The notes under the pieces were generated by a model, which worked only from the letters and a program-made list of their open reading frames with translations, was not told the origin of the DNA and did no database searches. Positions 60,007-64,000 of a DNA stretch of 64,000 nucleotides are shown piece by piece. A program made the translations under genes and the position numbers. Every line of letters begins with the position of its first letter. The stretch's first letter is position 1. Origin of the DNA: Plantimonas leprariae (GTDB taxonomy: Bacteria; Pseudomonadota; Alphaproteobacteria; Rhizobiales; Rhizobiaceae); assembly GCF_008802405.1 (NCBI RefSeq), contig NZ_VZDO01000012.1, positions 1 through 64,000 on the forward strand, written 5' to 3'.

Positions 60007-60342
60007 AACAACCACTTAGCTTGAGAATGAGAAGCGTTCGCTAGGTTCACTGAACCTAGAGCGCGAATGGGCCAGCTAAGTCGCACTCGCCAAAGTAGCA
60101 TCTTGAGAGATTGGCGTGCTGCCGCGCGTTATAGCATCGTCTCCCCCTGCTTCGGCTGAGTAGCGCTATTTCTGCTGCTCACCACAACCTGAGCTGCCTA
60201 CGGATCGCTAAACGGGCAGCGTAGTAAACGCAAATGTAGCCGTCTAACGACTCTATTGGCTACGCAGACAACCTCCGCTTGTTAAGACTCACTGAGCTTG
60301 ATACCTCCTTCGCAACCTATGCGGAAGTGAAGTGCATACCCA
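60002..60342 (+). other. Left end of the island without a gene
   Basis: 341 bp with no credible open frame. It holds a perfect 9-bp inverted repeat, CTAGGTTCA-C-TGAACCTAG (60041-60059), 40 bp from the tRNA end. I see no trace of an integrase by eye. Confidence 0.5.
60041..60059. repeat. Perfect 19-bp palindrome near attL
   Basis: CTAGGTTCA (60041-60049), one central C, TGAACCTAG (60051-60059). It could be an operator, an integrase/excisionase arm site or a small hairpin. No T tract follows, so it is not an intrinsic terminator. Confidence 0.6.
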
Positions 60343-61155
60343 GTGGTACTTACATTTATTGTCCCCGTTCGCCATCCCGACAACGCACCAGACTGGAAGA
60401 CGCTGATCTCAAGATTGCGGCAGACGTTGCGCTCAATCGCGGCACAAACCTGCGATGACTGGGAGGCCGTGGTCGTCGCAAATCATGGTGTGGAGTTGCC
60501 GACGCTCCCTGATCGCGTTGTGGTGGAGCGGGTCGACTTTCCGCCTAATCGGATGTTCGATCTGAACGTTGCCGGTCGCGAGGCCGCTTATGACGCGGTA
60601 CGCGAGGATAAGGGCAAGCGTATTCTCGCTGGCATGAGAACTCGTCCTGATTCCCGATATTTCATGGTTGTGGATGACGACGATTTCGTCAGCAATCGGC
60701 TTGTCGCGTTCGTCCGCGACAATGCGGGCGAGGCTGGTTGGACGTTCAATCAGGGTTACATCTGGTCGGAGAACCGACCTGTCGTCTACAAATACGACGA
60801 CTTCTCGAAGCTGTGCGGCACCTCGCATATCGTACGGTCCGACCTTTTTGAGCAACTTCGAGAAGCATCCGCAACAGAACTCGACTTCATCAAGCGTTGT
60901 CTCGGCAGTCACATTTTCATTGAGGCAGACCTACGAGAGGCAGGCACACCGCTGCGCCCGTTGCCATTTCGCGGCGCCGTCTACCGCGTCGGCCACAGGG
61001 GTGCTCATAGCCGATCGTCCGGCGTTCTCCGCAGCTACATCCTGCGCCGGGATGTGCTTCGCAATCCGCGACGCTTGTTGCAGCGAATTCGCCGTTTAAG
61101 GCTGGTTTCGAAGCGGCACCGTCGCGAATTTTTTGGCTCAGCCGCCACCGTCTAG
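60343..61155 (+). CDS. GT2-like glycosyltransferase (island cargo)
   Basis: 270 residues. The N-terminal strand LTFIVPVRHP, QTLRSIAAQTCDDWEAVVVAN (about 27-47) and the metal/nucleotide-sugar motif DDDD at 111-114 (YFMVVDDDDFVSNRLVAFV) are those of a GT-A family 2-like transferase. The C-terminus (about 205-270) is strongly basic and His/Arg-rich. No membrane helix, so it acts on the cytoplasmic face. The GTG start has only a weak GGAAG upstream. It precedes the flippase gene by 38 bp in the same direction and presumably decorates the glycan that the flippase exports. Acceptor and sugar unknown. Confidence 0.75.
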   Translation: MVLTFIVPVRHPDNAPDWKTLISRLRQTLRSIAAQTCDDWEAVVVANHGVELPTLPDRVVVERVDFPPNRMFDLNVAGREAAYDAVREDKGKRILAGMRTRPDSRYFMVVDDDDFVSNRLVAFVRDNAGEAGWTFNQGYIWSENRPVVYKYDDFSKLCGTSHIVRSDLFEQLREASATELDFIKRCLGSHIFIEADLREAGTPLRPLPFRGAVYRVGHRGAHSRSSGVLRSYILRRDVLRNPRRLLQRIRRLRLVSKRHRREFFGSAATV

Positions 61156-61193
61156 CGTCGGCTATTACAACGACTTCGACGCTTGCAACCGGC

Positions 61194-62714
61194 ATGATCC
61201 TAAAGGAAAAGGCGCCGGAAGCAGAACGGACAGAGCCAGTGATGCAAGTTCAACAGGGTGCAGAGCGCTACGCGCACCTTACCACGAAGCGCTCCGCAGC
61301 GGCGTTACGCGGCATCTTCTGGTCGATGATCAACTCGATCGTCCCGTCTTCGCTCGCCGCTGGAATTTTCCTCTTCTCGTCCCGGATGCTCCACCCAGCG
61401 GATTTTGGTCTCGTCGCTCTGGCCTTGAGCGTCAGTTCCATCATCGGCTCCGTCGCACCGTCCGGCTTCGGCGAGGCTTTGATCCAGCGGAAATCCCTCG
61501 ACGAAACGCACCTCTCGACTGTGTTCTGGGTCTGCGTTTCGGCTGGCTTCATCGCCTTCGCCACGACCTTCTTGGTAGCATTCCCTGTCGCCTATTACAC
61601 TGGCCAGCCGATCATGAAGGCCCTTCTACCGGTCACCGGACTCAAGGTCGTTTTCGACATGGCGGCGCTGGTGCCGGGGGCATTGCTGGCGCGCAAGATG
61701 TCCTTCCACCTCGTCGCGATGCGAACCACCATCGCATCGCTCGTGTCGGGCTCCGTTTGCGTCGTGCTGCTGCTGCTCGGCTATGGTCTGTGGGCGCTGG
61801 CACTGTCGCAGGTCGCGGCCTCTGTCGCCAGCGTCGCAGGCGCTTTTGCGGCGGCTGGCTGGTTTCCGAAGGGTCGCCCGACACTCGCAGCCTTCAACGA
61901 TCTGAAGCGCTTCGGCCTCTATGCCTCGGCAACCAACTTCATGCAGTTCATCTACCCCGAGCAACTTCTGGTCGGATCGCTGCTTGGCCCAACGGCGCTT
62001 GGCATTTACGGATTTGGTCGACGGATTTTTCAAATCCTGAACGACCTCATCGCAGGGGCGCTCTCATCGGTCTCGCACGCGCTTTTGTCGTCGTTGCAGG
62101 CCGAGCGGGAGAAGTTACAGCGAGTCTTCCTTGTTGCAACCTTCATGTCTGCGGCGGTAGCGTTTCCAGTATTTAGCGGGCTTGCCGCAGTGGCCGAAGA
62201 CGGCGTTCCGATTGTCTTCGGCCCACAGTGGGTACCGGCGATACCGAGCGTCCAGTTATTCTGTATCCTTGGACTGATTAGCAGCGTCGGCTTCATTCAA
62301 ATCGGAATGATCAAGGCGCGTGGCGCTGCGGACTGGTGGTTCTGGTACCAGACAGTGAAAAAAGCAGTACTCACCGTTTCCGTCTTCGTATCATTCTCCT
62401 TCGGCGTAACCGCTGTAGTTGCAGCGGCCGTTATCGGTGCACTTCTGCTCTTTCCGGCACCGATCTGGAAAAGTGCTCAGTTGATCGAAATTCGGCTTTC
62501 GACATACGTTTGGCAATTCGTCCCTCCGACGATCGCTTCCACGATGATGGCTGCCACCGTCTGGTTATTCCGCGATCTGGGACCGGAGATGGATCGAACG
62601 ATACGTTTGATCGCGTCGATCTGCATCGGCGGATGCATCTATTGCGTCACGCTCGCTGTCATGTCGCATGGACGACTGCGGGAAATCCTGACGCTCGTTC
62701 GAAGAGGTCGATAA
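61194..62714 (+). CDS. Wzx/MOP-type oligosaccharide flippase (island cargo)
   Basis: 506 residues with about twelve to fourteen membrane helices from about residue 38 on, such as SSLAAGIFLFSSRMLHPADFGLVALALSVSSIIGS and PEQLLVGSLLGPTALGIYGFGRRIFQIL. The FxLYASATNFMQF and LGxYGFGRRI patterns are typical of polysaccharide flippases of the Wzx/RfbX or WzxC group. They move lipid-linked oligosaccharides across the inner membrane. Codon use and GC are lower than in the core genes. It is the second and last gene of the island. The specific glycan is unknown because no polymerase or ligase lies alongside. Confidence 0.85.
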   Translation: MILKEKAPEAERTEPVMQVQQGAERYAHLTTKRSAAALRGIFWSMINSIVPSSLAAGIFLFSSRMLHPADFGLVALALSVSSIIGSVAPSGFGEALIQRKSLDETHLSTVFWVCVSAGFIAFATTFLVAFPVAYYTGQPIMKALLPVTGLKVVFDMAALVPGALLARKMSFHLVAMRTTIASLVSGSVCVVLLLLGYGLWALALSQVAASVASVAGAFAAAGWFPKGRPTLAAFNDLKRFGLYASATNFMQFIYPEQLLVGSLLGPTALGIYGFGRRIFQILNDLIAGALSSVSHALLSSLQAEREKLQRVFLVATFMSAAVAFPVFSGLAAVAEDGVPIVFGPQWVPAIPSVQLFCILGLISSVGFIQIGMIKARGAADWWFWYQTVKKAVLTVSVFVSFSFGVTAVVAAAVIGALLLFPAPIWKSAQLIEIRLSTYVWQFVPPTIASTMMAATVWLFRDLGPEMDRTIRLIASICIGGCIYCVTLAVMSHGRLREILTLVRRGR

Positions 62715-63198
62715 GCAAACCAGCACGTTGAACCGGTCGAGATACCATATTTCGAACCAGGCATCGGCGGTGCTCGACATCGTGCCGTATGTAGTTCCCT
62801 TAGGTCCGGTGAACCTCCGATCGCGTACGCAACAGGGACATGATGCCGGAAATGCCCTGCTGCGAAGCGCTCTCTTCCTGAAACAGTAGAGCATTCCACC
62901 TCAACCCGAACGTTGACATCGTGAGGGTCACAGGTTCAATCCCTGTCACGCCCACCATCCGATCAGCCGCCGGGCGGCTCCGCCTCGCTTGAGGCGATGG
63001 CTGGACCCAGGTCGCGGCGAAGAGGTTTCGCCTCCGGCTTCGATCCTTTTGCAATCCGGTTTCCACGGAAAACACGTCGCTCGATGGCTTGCGCTTTCGG
63101 CGTTCCCGCGAAACGGTTTCAAGCCGGTGATGAGGATACCGGCTTGGTCTGCCGGGATATCGAAGCTTTTCGATGCGGCGGAAACGGCGGAGGCGGAC
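62715..63198 (+). other. Right end of the island, attR and glycerate kinase upstream region
   Basis: No gene is supported. 62715-62909 is island DNA without a credible frame, 62910-62962 is the second att copy, and 62963-63198 is chromosomal leader of the glycerate kinase gene. A long minus-strand frame across it contains the well-known artefact peptide made by reading a tRNA 3' end backwards. Confidence 0.55.
62910..62962 (+). repeat. attR: partial copy of tRNA-Val 3' half
   Basis: 51 of 53 bases equal to 59954-60006. Bases 62925-62962 are identical. It lacks the tRNA 5' half, so it is not a functional tRNA. Two swapped bases (GA for AG at 62923-62924) lie on the island side of the exact core. 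Confidence 0.85.
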
Positions 63199-64000
63199 AT
63201 GACGGCCAACGATGCGGCAGATGCCCGTTCTTTCCTTGCCGGGCTGTTCCGGGCGGCCGTCGCGGCTGCCGATCCGCTGCGGGGCATCGCGGCGCACCTG
63301 CCGGCGAAGCCGAAGGGCCGCACGGTCGTGGTCGGCGCCGGCAAGGGCGCGGCGCAGATGGCGCGGGCGCTGGAAGGCGTCTGGGGCGAACCGCTCGAGG
63401 GTCTCGTCGTCACGCGCTACGGTTACTCGTGCGACACGAAGGCGATCCGGATCGTCGAGGCTTCGCATCCCGTGCCGGACGCAGCGGGCCTCGCCGCCGC
63501 GGGTCGGTTGATGGAACTGGTGAAAGACCTCGGCGAGGACGATCTGGTGATCGCCCTCGTCTGCGGCGGCGGTTCGGCGCTTCTGCCGGCACCGCCGCCC
63601 GGCCTGACGCTCGCCGACGAGATCGCCGTCAACGAGGCGCTGCTGGCGTCCGGCGCGCCGATCGCGGCGATGAATCGGGTGCGCAAGCACGTTTCCGCCA
63701 TCAAGGGCGGCCGGCTCGCCGCGGCGACGAAAGCACGGATGGTGAGCCTGATCGTCTCCGACATTCCCGGCGACGATCCGGCGCAGGTCGCCTCCGGCCC
63801 GACCGTGCCGGACGCCTCGACACGCCACGAGGCGATCGAGATCGTCCGCCGATACGGGCTGAAGCTGCCAGAGGCGGTGCATGAGCATCTCGCCTCCGCG
63901 GCGGCCGACGCGCCGCGCCCGGCCGATCCGATCTTCACCCGGCACGAGCGGCACGTCGTCGCCTCGGCCGGCGTCTCGCTGGAAGCGGCGGCGAACACGG
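63199..64000 (+). CDS. Glycerate 2-kinase (MOFRL family), 3' end cut by window
   Basis: 267 complete codons are visible and the frame runs off the right edge. Domain features: TVVVGAGKGAAQMARALE (about 44-61), VVTRYGYSCDTKAIRIVEASHPVPDAAG, LVICGG-like ALVCGGGSALLPAPPPGLTL (about 117-136) and RVRKHVSAIKGGRLA (about 158-172), then SLIVSDIPGDDPAQVASGP. These are the signatures of GckA/TtuD-type glycerate kinases that make 2-phosphoglycerate in serine-cycle, tartrate or glyoxylate metabolism. The ATG has GGAGGCGG upstream. It lies immediately beyond attR. Confidence 0.93.
   Translation, partial: MTANDAADARSFLAGLFRAAVAAADPLRGIAAHLPAKPKGRTVVVGAGKGAAQMARALEGVWGEPLEGLVVTRYGYSCDTKAIRIVEASHPVPDAAGLAAAGRLMELVKDLGEDDLVIALVCGGGSALLPAPPPGLTLADEIAVNEALLASGAPIAAMNRVRKHVSAIKGGRLAAATKARMVSLIVSDIPGDDPAQVASGPTVPDASTRHEAIEIVRRYGLKLPEAVHEHLASAAADAPRPADPIFTRHERHVVASAGVSLEAAANT

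Noticed and set aside
62800..63954. A 384-residue minus-strand open frame spanning the right att copy
   Set aside because: It is antisense to glycerate kinase and includes the VGVTGIEPVT-type peptide, a known artefact of translating a tRNA 3' end backwards.

Overview
The window is a stretch of GC-rich chromosome (roughly two-thirds GC by eye) from an alphaproteobacterium, very probably of the order Hyphomicrobiales (Rhizobiales). The evidence is the gene set: MucR/Ros-type regulator, GapR (DUF2312), RcdA (DUF1465), TrcR (DUF1013), CpdR, an Omp10-like lipoprotein as in Brucella, homospermidine synthase, DUF1036, DUF1244, DUF882 and BBP2-type outer-membrane proteins, and a ROSE-like leader on an hsp20 gene. 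I cannot name the genus. Most of the window is core chromosome. Coding is dense, with many ATGA/GTGA stop-start overlaps and long antisense shadow frames caused by the high GC.

Layout. 1-2.0 kb: a PaiB-like flavin-binding protein and an AT-richer orphan TIR/zinc-ribbon gene (probable acquired defence or NAD-signalling gene). 2.1-10.1 kb: the phosphate regulon phoR-pstSCAB-phoU-phoB on the minus strand, with a candidate Pho box upstream of pstS, plus a one-pass membrane protein upstream of phoR. 10.3-13.0 kb: a GH15 glucoamylase/trehalase-like enzyme overlapping an SDR oxidoreductase. 13.0-15.0 kb: trcR, a probable small RNA, rcdA and rpmE. 15.2-20.0 kb: an MsbA-like ABC exporter, an ExbB/MotA-OmpA/MotB envelope pair and an inositol-monophosphatase-family gene. 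20.1-25.9 kb: Sel1-repeat protein, ThiE-like protein, TSUP permease, two DUF465 genes, purEK, rpmJ and a TPR protein. 25.9-34.3 kb: membrane protein, pyruvate kinase, DUF1036, ferrochelatase, Omp10-like lipoprotein, NTF2-like protein, homospermidine synthase and PepF-type peptidase. 34.4-41.8 kb: sigma-54-type response regulator, DUF882 peptidase, mucR, gapR, DUF1244 and an outer-membrane beta-barrel. 41.8-45.7 kb: galU, lytic transglycosylase and a DUF459 protein. 45.7-52.8 kb: glutamate synthase (gltB, gltD) with a glutathione transferase gene between. 52.9-59.8 kb: TSUP permease, threonine aldolase, RMF-like protein, hsp20, small secreted protein, lysophospholipase-like hydrolase, hisN, N-formylglutamate amidohydrolase and cpdR. 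59.9-63.0 kb: tRNA-Val(GAC) followed by a 3-kb island. 63.2 kb to the end: glycerate 2-kinase, cut by the window edge.

The most notable non-core feature is the island at tRNA-Val. A 38-bp exact copy of the tRNA 3' end (53 bp with two mismatches) recurs at 62,910-62,962. Between the copies lie only a GT2-type glycosyltransferase and a Wzx/MOP-type flippase in lower-GC DNA, with no integrase. Other points worth checking are the TIR/zinc-ribbon orphan, a 28-bp element shared by the upstream regions of gltB and gltD, a candidate ROSE RNA thermometer with a sigma-32-like promoter on hsp20, an uncharacterised small RNA before rcdA, a GAFTDA variant in a sigma-54-type activator, and a DUF459/SGNH protein that lacks its catalytic Ser and His.

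Functional links: RcdA and CpdR are both ClpXP adaptors for regulated proteolysis in the Caulobacter-type cell cycle, and TrcR, GapR and MucR belong to the same regulatory world. The Pst/Pho block, glutamate synthase and purEK are nutrient and biosynthesis modules, each with its usual partners.
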